Shown here one piece after another: positions 41,986-50,338 of a DNA stretch of 64,000 nt. Made by a program: the position numbers and the translations under genes. The notes below the pieces were generated by a model. The model did not search any database and was not told the DNA's origin. It was given only the letters and a program-made list of their open reading frames with translations. The stretch comes from Pseudobdellovibrionaceae bacterium (GTDB lineage: Bacteria; Bdellovibrionota; Bdellovibrionia; Bdellovibrionales; JAMPXM01): NCBI GenBank assembly GCA_947462815.1, contig CANHQR010000003.1, positions 33,710-97,709 on the forward strand. Reading direction: 5' to 3'. Position 1 is the stretch's first letter; every line of letters begins with the position of its first letter.

Positions 41986-42357
41986 TCAGAACTCAAGGCC
42001 GCCGGCTCGCGCTGCATCAGCCAGAGCCTTCACTCGTCCATGGTAGAGATATCCATTTCGATCAAACACTACACTCTTAATATTTTTCGCCAAAGCTCGC
42101 TTCGCGATCTCTTTGCCAATCGCCTCAGCAGCGCCCTTGTTTGCGCCTTTGGCTCCATCTGTGTCCAAAGTCGATGCCGAAATGATGGTCTTTCCATCCA
42201 AATCGTCGATCAACTGGGCATAGATGTGGCGAGCACTCCGAAACACGCAAAGGCGAGGACGCTCATCAGAGCCCTGCACACGTTTGCGAATACGAAGCTT
42301 CTTTTTTTCCCGCGACACTGCCTTTGTAGCTGTGTGCTTAGTAGTTCGAATTCTCAC
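41986..42357 (-). CDS. rplR: 50S ribosomal protein L18 (uL18)
   Basis: A 123-residue L18. [20 protein letters not shown] and [20 protein letters not shown] are the conserved core that binds 5S rRNA with L5; [20 protein letters not shown] closes it. The start is GTG, 13 bp after rplF. Confidence 0.96.
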   Translation of the reverse strand: MRIRTTKHTATKAVSREKKKLRIRKRVQGSDERPRLCVFRSARHIYAQLIDDLDGKTIISASTLDTDGAKGANKGAAEAIGKEIAKRALAKNIKSVVFDRNGYLYHGRVKALADAARAGGLEF

Positions 42358-42370
42358 AACTCACCTCACC

Positions 42371-42913
42371 TTATTTACCAGCCGACTTACCCTCTTTACG
42401 GCGCAACTTCTCATCCGAATACTTGACGCCTTTTCCGAGGTAGGGTTCCGGCGGACGGAAGCCGCGAATCTTAGCCGCCACTTGGCCGACCAATTCCTTA
42501 CTTGCTCCGGTCACCGCAATGTTTGTTTGCTTATCTACTTTAATCTCAATTCCTTCGGGGATATCGAAGTGGATGGGATGGCTATAACCCAATGAGAGTT
42601 CCAACTTCTTACCCGAAACAGCTGCACGATATCCAACTCCAACGAGTTCGAGATTTCGGGTAAAGCCCTGAGATACACCCGTCATCGCGTTCTGAATCAA
42701 GGCGCGATAAAGGCCGTGCAGAGCGCGAACCGGAGAATCATCGTTTTTTCGAATCACGAGGATCTGATTGTTCTCGACCTTTGCAGAGATCTCGGAACGC
42801 ATCGCAACCTTGAGCGTCGACTTGGGGCCTTTGACCACAACTTCGTTGGCCGGCGTTACAGACACCTGTACACCGTTAGCGATTGTGACCGGATTCTTAC
42901 CTACGCGTGACAT
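42371..42913 (-). CDS. rplF: 50S ribosomal protein L6 (uL6)
   Basis: A 180-residue L6 with two repeated domains: SRVGKNPVTIANGVQVSVTP opens the first, and LSLGYSHPIHFDIPEGIEIK the second. RGFRPPEPYLGKGVKYSDEK is the family's C-terminal signature. It lies at the base of the L7/L12 stalk by the sarcin-ricin loop. A 51-bp gap separates it from rpsH. Confidence 0.97.
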   Translation of the reverse strand: MSRVGKNPVTIANGVQVSVTPANEVVVKGPKSTLKVAMRSEISAKVENNQILVIRKNDDSPVRALHGLYRALIQNAMTGVSQGFTRNLELVGVGYRAAVSGKKLELSLGYSHPIHFDIPEGIEIKVDKQTNIAVTGASKELVGQVAAKIRGFRPPEPYLGKGVKYSDEKLRRKEGKSAGK

Positions 42914-42964
42914 GTTTCACCTTCACATTCTCCACCCAGCAATCTGGCTTAGCGGAGCAACAAG

Positions 42965-43354
42965 TTACCAAACCGTACAAATCAACTCGCCACCCAAGCG
43001 TTCCTGGGTCGCTTTAGATCCGCTCATCATCCCGCGGCTTGTGCTCAAAACCGAAATACCAAAGCCCGAGCGGACGTTAGGAATTGAGTCGCAAGTCACG
43101 TAAAGACGTCGACCAGGGCGGCTCGCGCGGCTCACGTTTGTGATAGCAGGACGACCGTCATCAAGATAGCGCAGGTAAACACGCATCATTCCCTGCTTGC
43201 CGTCTTTCACCACTTTAAAATCGCGAATGTAGCCGGTCTCCTTGAGCACGTTGGCGATCCCCGCTCGTACTTTAGACGCGGGAACGTCGACCTTCTCGTG
43301 ACGAGCCGAACCTGCATTGCGAATTCGTGTCAGAAACTCACCGATTGTATCCAT
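42965..43354 (-). CDS. rpsH: 30S ribosomal protein S8 (uS8)
   Basis: A 129-residue S8. IGEFLTRIRNAGSARHEKVD starts it, and the C-terminal STSRGMMSGSKATQERLGGE corresponds to the family's STSxGxMxxxxA motif. S8 binds helix 21 of 16S rRNA, and in E. coli represses the spc operon. It follows rplE after only 81 bp; the rpsN gene normally between them is absent. Confidence 0.96.
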   Translation of the reverse strand: MDTIGEFLTRIRNAGSARHEKVDVPASKVRAGIANVLKETGYIRDFKVVKDGKQGMMRVYLRYLDDGRPAITNVSRASRPGRRLYVTCDSIPNVRSGFGISVLSTSRGMMSGSKATQERLGGELICTVW

Positions 43355-43435
43355 CTTCTCTCCAAATCTTTCTCAAACTCGATGTGCTCACTCCCGAAGA
43401 TTGGAGCCACGTGCCCCGTAATCTCCGAGTGGACC

Positions 43436-44002
43436 TCACTTGCGGAATGGGAAGCCCATAGCCTCCAGAAGCGCCTTCCCGGTCGCATCATCCTTCGCTG
43501 AAGTACAAATTGTGATATTCATGCCGCGAACTTTATCGACGCGGTCGTAGTTGATCTCGGGGAACACAATCTGTTCTTTGAGACCCAAGTTATAGTTGCC
43601 ACGACCGTCAAAGCCCTTCGGCGGCAGTCCACGAAAATCGCGAACGCGGGGCAATGCCAGATTCACGAGACGATCATAGAATGCCCACATGCGATCGCGG
43701 CGCAGAGTGACCCGGGCGCCGATCGGCATACCTTCGCGAAGCTTAAAGTTCGAGATCGCCTTCTTGGCTTTTGTGATGACGGCTTTTTGCCCTGCAATCG
43801 CAGTCAACTCTTCCGCAGCCTGTGTCACAAGCTTGGGATTCTGAGTCGCATCACCCAAGCACACGTTGATCACGATCTTTTCGAGTCGCGGAACACGCAT
43901 TGCGCTTTTGGCATTCAGCTGTTTCATCAGCGAAGGGACCACTTCACCGTGATACTTAACCTGAGCGCGATTGCGGTTAGTTTTTGTCGTCTTTGTCGCC
44001 AC
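43436..44002 (-). CDS. rplE: 50S ribosomal protein L5 (uL5)
   Basis: A 188-residue L5. [20 protein letters not shown] and [20 protein letters not shown] are conserved, as are [20 protein letters not shown] and [15 protein letters not shown]. It binds 5S rRNA and touches the P-site tRNA. The GTG at 44002 is preferred because GAGG lies six bases ahead; a GTG at 44014 overlapping the rplN stop is also possible. rplX, normally between rplN and rplE, has no room here. Confidence 0.95.
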   Translation of the reverse strand: MATKTTKTNRNRAQVKYHGEVVPSLMKQLNAKSAMRVPRLEKIVINVCLGDATQNPKLVTQAAEELTAIAGQKAVITKAKKAISNFKLREGMPIGARVTLRRDRMWAFYDRLVNLALPRVRDFRGLPPKGFDGRGNYNLGLKEQIVFPEINYDRVDKVRGMNITICTSAKDDATGKALLEAMGFPFRK

Positions 44003-44010
44003 GGCCAACC

Positions 44011-44379
44011 TCACAATACTTCTGGAGCTAACGAAACAATCTTAACAAATTGCTTCGCACGGAGCTCACGAGCCACTGGTCCAAAAATACGGGTCCCAAT
44101 CGGCTCTTTTTGGTTGTTGATCAAAACGGCCGAGTTGTCGTCAAAGCGAATGAACGTGCCATCCGGACGACGAACTGCGCGGCTTGTACGAACGATGACG
44201 GCTTTCGCCACATCGCCCTTCTTCACTTTCGAGTTCGGCATAGCTTCTTTGATCGAAACGACGATCACGTCTCCGACCGAAGCATATCGGCGGTGCGATC
44301 CGCCCAGAACCTTAATACACATGACCTCACGGGCGCCCGAATTGTCGGCGACCTTGAGTCGACTCTGCATCTGAATCAT
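44011..44379 (-). CDS. rplN: 50S ribosomal protein L14 (uL14)
   Basis: A 122-residue L14. [20 protein letters not shown] and [20 protein letters not shown] are diagnostic. The ATG at 44379 gives the standard length and overlaps the rpsQ stop by 4 bp (ATGA); the longer reading frame to 44433 lies inside rpsQ. L14 forms part of the intersubunit interface with L19. Confidence 0.97.
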   Translation of the reverse strand: MIQMQSRLKVADNSGAREVMCIKVLGGSHRRYASVGDVIVVSIKEAMPNSKVKKGDVAKAVIVRTSRAVRRPDGTFIRFDDNSAVLINNQKEPIGTRIFGPVARELRAKQFVKIVSLAPEVL

Positions 44380-44711
44380 ACGTCCACCCCAACTGTCTTG
44401 CCGGCCTTCTTCAGGACAGCAGCCAGTTTCCAACGCTTTGTTTTGCTGAGAGGACGCGTGTGAATGATGCGTACCACGTCACCCAACTTCGCCTCGCTCT
44501 TCTCATCATGAGCCTTGAATGTCGAAGTGCGCCGAACGAACTTTCCGTACTTTTCGTGGCGAACCATGCGGAAGATCCGAACTGTGATGGTCTTCTGCAT
44601 CTTGTCGCTGACGACTTCACCGATCATTTCAATCTGGCGTCCCCGACCAGTCGAGGCTTCGACCGCCGAAGTAGCAGATGATTTTGTCGTGGCAGTTTTC
44701 TTCGTGTTCAT
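44376..44711 (-). CDS. rpsQ: 30S ribosomal protein S17 (uS17) with N-terminal extension
   Basis: A 111-residue S17, about 25 longer than usual. The conserved part is [20 protein letters not shown] and [20 protein letters not shown]. An added N-terminal run of Thr, Ser, Lys and Ala ([20 protein letters not shown]) precedes it. S17 is a primary binder of 16S rRNA helix 11. The start is the ATG at 44711, 6 bp after rpmC; internal starts could produce the shorter form. Confidence 0.94.
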   Translation of the reverse strand: MNTKKTATTKSSATSAVEASTGRGRQIEMIGEVVSDKMQKTITVRIFRMVRHEKYGKFVRRTSTFKAHDEKSEAKLGDVVRIIHTRPLSKTKRWKLAAVLKKAGKTVGVDV

Positions 44712-44717
44712 AAGCTA

Positions 44718-44921
44718 TCAACCTTTCGCCTTCGTGCGCGTCTGCTGAGAGAGTGCAGTGTGAACTCGGGCGATGTCCTTACGGAGACCACGAATTGTCA
44801 TCGTGTTCGCCAACTGCCCCATCGAGTTTTTCATACGCGCCTCAAAAAGTTCCTTGCGGAGCTCAGCGGCTTTCTTTTTCAATTCTTTCGCCGGCATGTC
44901 GGCAAATTCAGTAAACTGCAT
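44718..44921 (-). CDS. rpmC: 50S ribosomal protein L29 (uL29)
   Basis: A 67-residue L29. [20 protein letters not shown] and [15 protein letters not shown] form the two long helices of the family. L29 sits at the exit tunnel and with L23 docks SRP and trigger factor. The ATG at 44921 has GGAG six bases upstream; a GTG two codons earlier overlaps the rplP stop. Confidence 0.93.
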   Translation of the reverse strand: MQFTEFADMPAKELKKKAAELRKELFEARMKNSMGQLANTMTIRGLRKDIARVHTALSQQTRTKAKG

Positions 44922-44923
44922 GC

Positions 44924-45334
44924 TCACTCTCCTCGAGCAAGGAATCGAGTCTTCAATGGGAGCTTGTGGCTCGCCAAACGAAACGCCTCTTCAGCCTGCT
45001 CTCGTGTCACACCGTTGATTTCGAAAATAACTTGTCCCGGGCGAACAACTGCCACCCAAAACTCAGGGTTACCTTTACCGGAACCCATACGCACCTCAGC
45101 CGGCTTCTTGGTCACAGGCTTGTGAGGGAACGCTCTTACCCAGAGTTTTCCACCACGCTTAACAGATCGGCTGATCGCGATCCGTCCCGCCTCAATCTGA
45201 CGCGACGTCAATGCGCAATCCTCAGTTGCCTGAAGACCGAAGTCCCCGAAGGCCACAAAATTCGAGCGCGAAGCGAAGCCTTTGCGGCGGCCCTTATGTG
45301 TCTTCCGATACTTTGTACGCTTAGGACTTAGCAC
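44924..45334 (-). CDS. rplP: 50S ribosomal protein L16 (uL16)
   Basis: A 136-residue L16. [20 protein letters not shown] and [20 protein letters not shown], then [20 protein letters not shown], are the conserved blocks. It helps place A-site tRNA. The gene start overlaps the rpsC stop by 14 bp. Confidence 0.97.
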   Translation of the reverse strand: MLSPKRTKYRKTHKGRRKGFASRSNFVAFGDFGLQATEDCALTSRQIEAGRIAISRSVKRGGKLWVRAFPHKPVTKKPAEVRMGSGKGNPEFWVAVVRPGQVIFEINGVTREQAEEAFRLASHKLPLKTRFLARGE

Positions 45335-45986
45335 GTGTCGCCTCCTCAGCTTCTCGCTGAGTCATGATGTCGCCTTTGTAAATCCAGCACTTTACGCCAA
45401 TGATGCCGTAAGCAGTGGTCGCCAAGGCGGTTCCATAGTCAATGTCAGCTCGCAAAGTGTGTAGCGGAACAGACTTCTCCGTGTACCACTCCGTCCGAGC
45501 GATTTCTGCCCCGTCGAGACGTCCAGCAACCTGGACCTTGATTCCTCGAACACCACCGCGAATTGCTGCAGCGATGGCTTTCTTGAGAGCTCGACGCCAC
45601 GAGATTCGCTTCTCAAGCTGCTGGGCAATATTCTCAGCAACAAGGGTCGCGTCGATATCAGGCTTTCGAACTTCTTCGACATTCAAAAAGACTTCATTCG
45701 TAGTCAGTTTTTGAACATCAGCCTTCAGCTGATCTATTCCTGCGCCCTTCTTTCCAATCACGACGCCAGGGCGAGCCGTGTGAATGATGATCTTAACTTT
45801 GCGCATCGAGCGCTCCATCTCGATCTTTGCCACACCAGCATGCTTCAATTTGCTCTGAAGATACTTACGGAGCTTGAAGTCCTCGTGGAGGTTTTCAACA
45901 TAGGCCGGACCCTTCGCATACCAGCGAGAATCCCAGGTGCGAATCACTCCAACTCGGAGTCCAATCGGATTTACCTTCTGACCCAT
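45321..45986 (-). CDS. rpsC: 30S ribosomal protein S3 (uS3)
   Basis: A 221-residue S3. [20 protein letters not shown] opens it; [20 protein letters not shown] is the KH-domain GXXG loop, and [20 protein letters not shown] the C-terminal half. It borders the mRNA entry tunnel. rplV ends 4 bp upstream. Confidence 0.97.
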   Translation of the reverse strand: MGQKVNPIGLRVGVIRTWDSRWYAKGPAYVENLHEDFKLRKYLQSKLKHAGVAKIEMERSMRKVKIIIHTARPGVVIGKKGAGIDQLKADVQKLTTNEVFLNVEEVRKPDIDATLVAENIAQQLEKRISWRRALKKAIAAAIRGGVRGIKVQVAGRLDGAEIARTEWYTEKSVPLHTLRADIDYGTALATTAYGIIGVKCWIYKGDIMTQREAEEATRAKS

Positions 45987-45990
45987 CTAA

Positions 45991-46323
45991 TTACCTCTCA
46001 TCCAGTACAAGATTGAAGTGACTGCTCTTGCGACGAATCGGTGTCGCTCGACCTTGCGCTCGAGGACGGAAGCGCATCAAAGATGGCCCCATGTCGATCG
46101 ACAAATGCTTAATGTAGAGGCTGTCGACATCGACGACCTTCTTCTGTTCAGCATTCGCTACGGCGGATTCGATCAGCTTCTTCAGCATCGCAGCCGGCTT
46201 TTGGGGCATGAATGCCAAAAGGCGCAGAGCCTCGTTGACGTTCTTGCCTCGAACCAAGTCAGCAACAATCCGTGCCTTCTGGCTCCCGATTCGTGCGTTA
46301 TTGAGATATGCCTTTACTTCCAT
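45991..46323 (-). CDS. rplV: 50S ribosomal protein L22 (uL22)
   Basis: A 110-residue L22. EVKAYLNNARIGSQKARIVA starts it and RFRPRAQGRATPIRRKSSHF is the C-terminal signature. Its long hairpin lines the exit tunnel, a macrolide-resistance site in other bacteria. The ATG at 46323 gives the standard length; the frame continues into rpsS but without conserved residues. Confidence 0.96.
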   Translation of the reverse strand: MEVKAYLNNARIGSQKARIVADLVRGKNVNEALRLLAFMPQKPAAMLKKLIESAVANAEQKKVVDVDSLYIKHLSIDMGPSLMRFRPRAQGRATPIRRKSSHFNLVLDER

Positions 46324-46333
46324 TGAAAGCCTC

Positions 46334-46621
46334 TCACTTCTTCGGCGCAGCAGCCGCTGCCTTCTTCTCAGCATGGCCAGAGAAGGTTCGGGTCGGTGCA
46401 AATTCACCAAACTTGTGCCCGATCATTTGCTCCGTAACGTACACTGGCACAAACTTGCGACCGTTATGGACGGCGAAAGTCAGGCCAGCCGCTTCAGGCA
46501 AAATCGTCGAACGGCGGGACCAAGTCTTAATTACTTTCTTGTCACCCTTCTCAATGGCCACCGTGATCTTGTTCTCAAGGTGGTGATCGACAAAGGGACC
46601 TTTTTTAATTGAACGTGCCAC
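46334..46621 (-). CDS. rpsS: 30S ribosomal protein S19 (uS19)
   Basis: A 95-residue S19. [17 protein letters not shown] and [20 protein letters not shown], then [13 protein letters not shown], are diagnostic. It sits in the 30S head with S13. An Ala/Lys-rich tail of ten residues ends the protein. It follows rplB by 10 bp. Confidence 0.97.
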   Translation of the reverse strand: MARSIKKGPFVDHHLENKITVAIEKGDKKVIKTWSRRSTILPEAAGLTFAVHNGRKFVPVYVTEQMIGHKFGEFAPTRTFSGHAEKKAAAAAPKK

Positions 46622-46631
46622 AGCGCTCTCC

Positions 46632-47450
46632 TTACTTACGACGCTTCACGATCATCTTGTCGGTGCGCTTGTTGTTTCGAGTCTTATAGCCTTTGCAAGG
46701 TACACCCCACGGAGTAACCGGGTGGTGACCTTTACCCACACCTTCACCACCACCCAAAGGATGGTCGATCGGGTTCATTGCCATACCGCGAACGCCAGGA
46801 CGCTTGCCCTTCCAGCGATTGCGCCCGGCTTTACCGATACTGATATTCTCATTGTCGGTGTTGCCCACTTGACCAATGGAGGCCAGACAGGTCGAAAGCA
46901 CGTTGCGAACTTCTCCGCTCGGCAAACGAACCTGGCAATATTGACCGAGTTTCGCGATCAGGGTTGCTCCGACGCCAGCACCTCGTGCCAATTGAGCACC
47001 CTTTCCAGGCCGCAGCTCGACATTGTGAACCGTTGTACCCGTCGGAATGTTTCCAAGAGGTAGCGCGTTACCCGGCTTAATGTCGGCCTTCGGGCTGGCT
47101 ACAACTGTATCGCCAACGTTCAATCCGATGGGCGCAACGATGTACGCCTTCGCGCCATCAACGTAATGAAGCAGCGCAATTCGAGCCGTCCGGTTAGGAT
47201 CGTACTCAATCGAGGCGACTTTTGCTGGTACTTCCATCTTCTGACGACGGAAGTCCACCAAGCGATAACGACGCTTATGACCACCACCCTTATGACGGAT
47301 TGTGATCATACCGTGGTTGTTACGAGCAGCTTTGCGACGCAAGGGCGCCGTCAACGAACGCTCAGGAGTCGACTTGGTGATTTCTGAGAAATCGTATCCT
47401 GTCTTCTGACGTAGTCCCGGACTTCGCGGGCGGAAAACTTTAATTCCCAT
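46632..47450 (-). CDS. rplB: 50S ribosomal protein L2 (uL2)
   Basis: A 272-residue L2. [20 protein letters not shown] starts it, and the C-terminal region [20 protein letters not shown] holds the highly conserved His important for peptidyl transfer. The ATG at 47450 is two bp after the rplW stop; the longer frame overlaps rplW. The largest and one of the most conserved 50S proteins. Confidence 0.97.
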   Translation of the reverse strand: MGIKVFRPRSPGLRQKTGYDFSEITKSTPERSLTAPLRRKAARNNHGMITIRHKGGGHKRRYRLVDFRRQKMEVPAKVASIEYDPNRTARIALLHYVDGAKAYIVAPIGLNVGDTVVASPKADIKPGNALPLGNIPTGTTVHNVELRPGKGAQLARGAGVGATLIAKLGQYCQVRLPSGEVRNVLSTCLASIGQVGNTDNENISIGKAGRNRWKGKRPGVRGMAMNPIDHPLGGGEGVGKGHHPVTPWGVPCKGYKTRNNKRTDKMIVKRRK

Positions 47451-47452
47451 GA

Positions 47453-47734
47453 TTATGCCCCCTCGAAGATCGAAATCTTCTCGCCCGCTTTGAGCTTCAC
47501 GAGCGCCTTTTTCCAAGGCTTCGGAGCACCTAAACGGATAGTTTTACGGAAGTACTTGCCGCGAAGAACCAGAGTTCGAACGCTATCCACTCTAACGTTA
47601 AAGGCTTTCTCGACCGCAGCACGAATCTCAGGCTTTGTGGCCTTCAAATCGACTTCGAATGCGTAGGTATTGCCTTCTTCCGCATGAATCGCGTTCTTTT
47701 CTGAAATCAAAGGGCGCTTGATAATTTCAATCAT
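47453..47734 (-). CDS. rplW: 50S ribosomal protein L23 (uL23)
   Basis: A 93-residue L23. [20 protein letters not shown] and [20 protein letters not shown] cover the family. It docks trigger factor and SRP at the exit tunnel. The ATG at 47734 is one base after the rplD stop codon; the longer frame to 47797 lies within rplD. Confidence 0.96.
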   Translation of the reverse strand: MIEIIKRPLISEKNAIHAEEGNTYAFEVDLKATKPEIRAAVEKAFNVRVDSVRTLVLRGKYFRKTIRLGAPKPWKKALVKLKAGEKISIFEGA

Positions 47735-47735
47735 T

Positions 47736-48362
47736 TTACGCCTCCACTCCGCAACGCTGCACGATTTTTGCGATCGCCGCTTTTGTGATGATCGCATTAT
47801 CGTACTTCAGCAGGTCATATACGTTGAGTCCTTCGACTCCGTAGTACCGCACCTTCTTCATGTTGCGAGTCGCACGAGCTACCAGTTGATCACCAGCAGC
47901 ATCCATCAATACCGTCTTTTCGACGCCGAAGCCTTTGAGACGCTTCGCCATTTCACCAGTCTTACCTTCAGACTTGATGGCGTCGACAACCATAAGACGA
48001 CCTTCCTTAACCAAATAGGAAAGCGCGCTTCGTAGTCCCGCCTGGCGAACCTTCTTGGGCAAGCTATACGAGTAGTCTCGCGGCTCTGGACCAAACATAG
48101 TTCCACCACCCGGCATAAGCGGCGATCGGCTCGAACCCTGACGAGCTCCGCCAGTGCCCTTCTGCTTGAATGGCTTTTTACCACCGCCCGATACGAGGCC
48201 CTTCGTCTTTGTCATAGCTGTGCCTTGGCGACGGCAAGCCAACTGCCACCGAACAACCGTGTGGAGCAAATCCTTGCGAACCTCTTGCCCAAAAACAGCC
48301 TCGGGAAGCTCAACATCTCCGACTTTTTTCTTTTCCCAATTCAGAACTGCAACTGACGGCAT
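47736..48362 (-). CDS. rplD: 50S ribosomal protein L4 (uL4)
   Basis: A 208-residue L4. RQGTAMTKTKGLVSGGGKKP and QKGTGGARQGSSRSPLMPGG are the conserved tunnel-lining extension; PRDYSYSLPKKVRQAGLRSA follows. In E. coli L4 regulates the S10 operon by attenuation in its leader, which makes the long leader here worth noting. It follows rplC by 3 bp. Confidence 0.97.
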   Translation of the reverse strand: MPSVAVLNWEKKKVGDVELPEAVFGQEVRKDLLHTVVRWQLACRRQGTAMTKTKGLVSGGGKKPFKQKGTGGARQGSSRSPLMPGGGTMFGPEPRDYSYSLPKKVRQAGLRSALSYLVKEGRLMVVDAIKSEGKTGEMAKRLKGFGVEKTVLMDAAGDQLVARATRNMKKVRYYGVEGLNVYDLLKYDNAIITKAAIAKIVQRCGVEA

Positions 48363-48365
48363 GGC

Positions 48366-49052
48366 TTACTCCTTCACCAGTCGCACAAGCGTGTTACGTG
48401 CGCCCGGAACTGGACCCTTCACAAGGATCACGCTCTCGTCGGCCAACACATCCACGATCTGCACGTTCTTCACCGATACAGTTTCAGCGCCGAGATGGCC
48501 CGGAAACTTCTTGCCCGGCATAACTCGCCCGGGCCAAGTTCGGTTACCGCTTGAACCCGGCTGACGGTGAAACTTAGATCCATGGGCAGCAGGGCCACCC
48601 GCAAAGTTCCATCGACGAACCGAGCCTTGAAAACCTTTACCTTTTGATACGGCCGTGATTTTGACCGAGTCGCCCTTTGCAAGGCTGTCGATCGAAACTC
48701 TCGCACCCACCTTGAGATCACCGGCGATGTCTTGACGAATTTCGCGAACAAACTTCGCGCCATTTTCAAAACCTGCGCCCTTCAAGTGACCTCGTTCCGC
48801 CTTAGAAGTGCGAACGGCTTTCTTGGGCTCGCTGGCAATCTGAACGGCCGAGTAACCATCACTCTCTACGGTCTTCACTTGCGACACGATCCAAGGTTCC
48901 ATCTTCAGCACAGTGACAGGGATCATTTCACCCGCATCACCGAAGACCGAAGTCATACCGACTTTTTTAAGAAACAGCCCCTGCAACTTGACGCCCGCTG
49001 ATCCTTCAGTCGGGTTGCCAGCGGTTGCTTGCTGTTCACCAGTCTCTGTCAT
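48366..49052 (-). CDS. rplC: 50S ribosomal protein L3 (uL3)
   Basis: A 228-residue L3. LFLKKVGMTSVFGDAGEMIP begins the conserved part and GPAAHGSKFHRQPGSSGNRT with GRVMPGKKFPGHLGAETVSV is the signature. About 22 non-conserved N-terminal residues (Glu, Thr, Gly-rich) precede the domain. One of the first proteins to bind 23S rRNA. A 51-bp gap separates it from rpsJ. Confidence 0.97.
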   Translation of the reverse strand: MTETGEQQATAGNPTEGSAGVKLQGLFLKKVGMTSVFGDAGEMIPVTVLKMEPWIVSQVKTVESDGYSAVQIASEPKKAVRTSKAERGHLKGAGFENGAKFVREIRQDIAGDLKVGARVSIDSLAKGDSVKITAVSKGKGFQGSVRRWNFAGGPAAHGSKFHRQPGSSGNRTWPGRVMPGKKFPGHLGAETVSVKNVQIVDVLADESVILVKGPVPGARNTLVRLVKE

Positions 49053-49103
49053 TGTTGTTCTCCCCTCGTGTTCCTATCGAGGACTTAGTTCCAAACCAAA
49101 AAA

Positions 49104-49421
49104 TCACATCTGCGAGAGCTTAATCTCCACTTCAACACCAGCCGACAAATCCAACTTACCCAGCTGGTCGACGGTTTGAGGAGTTGGCTCAAGAATGTCG
49201 AGCATGCGCTTGTGCGTTCGCACTTCAAACTGCTCGCGCGATTTCTTATCAACGTGAGGCGAGCGCAGCACAGTGTACTTGTTAATACGGGTAGGCAATG
49301 GGATCGGTCCCGCAACGCGTGCTCCTGTGCGGCGAGCCGTCTCCACGATCTCCTTCGTCGACTGATCCAAGAGCTTGCTGTCAAATGCCTTAAGACGAAT
49401 GCGAATCTTCTGGCTTTGCAT
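49104..49421 (-). CDS. rpsJ: 30S ribosomal protein S10 (uS10/NusE)
   Basis: A 105-residue S10. [20 protein letters not shown] and [20 protein letters not shown], then [16 protein letters not shown], are diagnostic. Besides its ribosomal role it acts as NusE in antitermination. GAGGAAG precedes the ATG. It is the first gene of the S10 group and lies behind a long leader with 13-bp repeats; tuf, often just upstream, is absent. Confidence 0.97.
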   Translation of the reverse strand: MQSQKIRIRLKAFDSKLLDQSTKEIVETARRTGARVAGPIPLPTRINKYTVLRSPHVDKKSREQFEVRTHKRMLDILEPTPQTVDQLGKLDLSAGVEVEIKLSQM

Positions 49422-49688
49422 ATCTCAACTTCCTCACTTCTCGGCGACTCTCTTTTTGACGATCACCTCGGTGATCAGGAGTCATCCCGGTTCATTCCCT
49501 AACCAACTCTCAAAACCTCAGCCCCGAGGACCCTGTGATAAAACACAAAAGCACCCAGCACCTGGAGGGGCTTCGCGTGCTCCCTGGAATCAACGTCCAG
49601 GACTGCGCGTGCTTGCCTCCAAGTTTTCGATCCTTCAGAGATTTTCGGCTTTCGGCTGCGGCCATCATGGCAACTCTCGAACTTCAGA

Positions 49689-49705
49689 CTCGATACTTTA
49701 TCGAG
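49689..49705 (-). promoter_or_regulatory. Hairpin in the S10 leader
   Basis: CTCGATA (49689-49695) and TATCGAG (49699-49705) pair perfectly around a 3-base loop, within the predicted S10 operon leader RNA. No T-run adjoins it, so it is structural or regulatory rather than a terminator. Confidence 0.5.
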
Positions 49706-49842
49706 ACCTTGCGATCCGCGTTCGAGACTCAGGCGCCCCATGGCGCTTCTTAAGTTCTGAACGAGATCTCGAGGGCCACTGGCATCACACGAACACCGTA
49801 ACTCTTGAGAACCGCACGACATTCTTTGGGGCTTACAGTTCC

Positions 49843-49998
49843 AATCAGCCGCCTCAATTAGCCACTTCAATCAGCCGTTTCCATCCGCGGTTTCAAAAAA
49901 TGGTTTCAAACAACTGCTCGAAACTACCCTCGGAAACTGCCTTTAGAAACTACCGTTCGAAACTACCTTTCGAAACCACCGCCGGAACCCATCACTGA
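49843..49998 (-). repeat. Twelve degenerate 13-bp tandem repeats in the S10 leader
   Basis: Twelve back-to-back units of exactly 13 bp start at 49843, 49856, 49869, 49882, 49895, 49908, 49921, 49934, 49947, 49960, 49973 and 49986, with no phase shift. Most plus-strand units follow AA-A/T-C-x-x-CC-x-TTC-like wording; units 7-11 read AAACTACCxTTCG with small changes, and units 1-3 AATCAGCCxxxTC. The two halves differ more than neighbours do, as expected of an old array built by stepwise duplication. Thirteen is not a multiple of three, so the repeat is not coding. Confidence 0.8.
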
Positions 49999-50199
49999 GG
50001 CCCGTCCTTCGGGAGTTTGCCTGAGTTTCACCTCAAGCCAGCCGAAGCCGGGTACAGAGACGACCCCTTAGAGTCGCGATCTCTTTATCTCGTCAGAGCC
50101 GCCGTCATCGATTCTACTTTGCCTGCCTGACAAATCAGACAGTGCTCGAGGTAGAACATTCCTAAATACGGACGCACTATGACCTAGAGAGAGGCGCGC

Positions 50200-50228
50200 A
50201 GTATTTGCCGACGGCCAACCGTTGTCAA
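50200..50228 (-). promoter_or_regulatory. Strong sigma70-type promoter for the S10 operon
   Basis: On the minus strand TTGACA (complement of 50223-50228), a perfect -35 box, is followed after exactly 17 bases by AATACT (complement of 50200-50205), a four-of-six -10 box. Transcription would begin near 50193, 111 bp or more after fusA and about 770 bases before rpsJ. Confidence 0.75.
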
Positions 50229-50338
50229 AAGATTTCCTGGCTTTTTTCCCTCGAGGGCGGCGGGGTGCCAATCAGCGGCATATCCGGGAGATCGCCACAC
50301 CTCTCCCCACGCCAAAGTGCCCCTCAAAGGCACCGCGC

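Larger units (their letters stand above)
49422..50338 (-). other. Long gene-free leader region of the S10 operon
   Basis: This 917-bp stretch between fusA and rpsJ contains no supported gene. In transcription order it holds a strong promoter (50200-50228), the 12-unit 13-bp repeat (49843-49998), a hairpin CTCGATA/TATCGAG with 3-base loop (49689-49705), and a palindrome GATCACC-TC-GGTGATC (49461-49476) about 40 bases before rpsJ. The implied leader is about 770 nt, far longer than the E. coli S10 leader. No clear terminator for fusA was seen; a weak 5-bp hairpin lies just past its stop. Confidence 0.7.

Noticed and set aside
49843..49998. Short regular repeats as a CRISPR array
   Set aside because: Units are 13 bp, directly adjacent without spacers and degenerate; no cas gene is present.
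49375..49998. Plus-strand open frame of 207 codons in the S10 leader
   Set aside because: It starts inside rpsJ antisense and ends in the 13-bp repeats, with no protein-like composition.
49422..50338. A tuf gene between fusA and rpsJ
   Set aside because: Looked for because it is common here; no GTPase motif is encoded in either strand of the gap.
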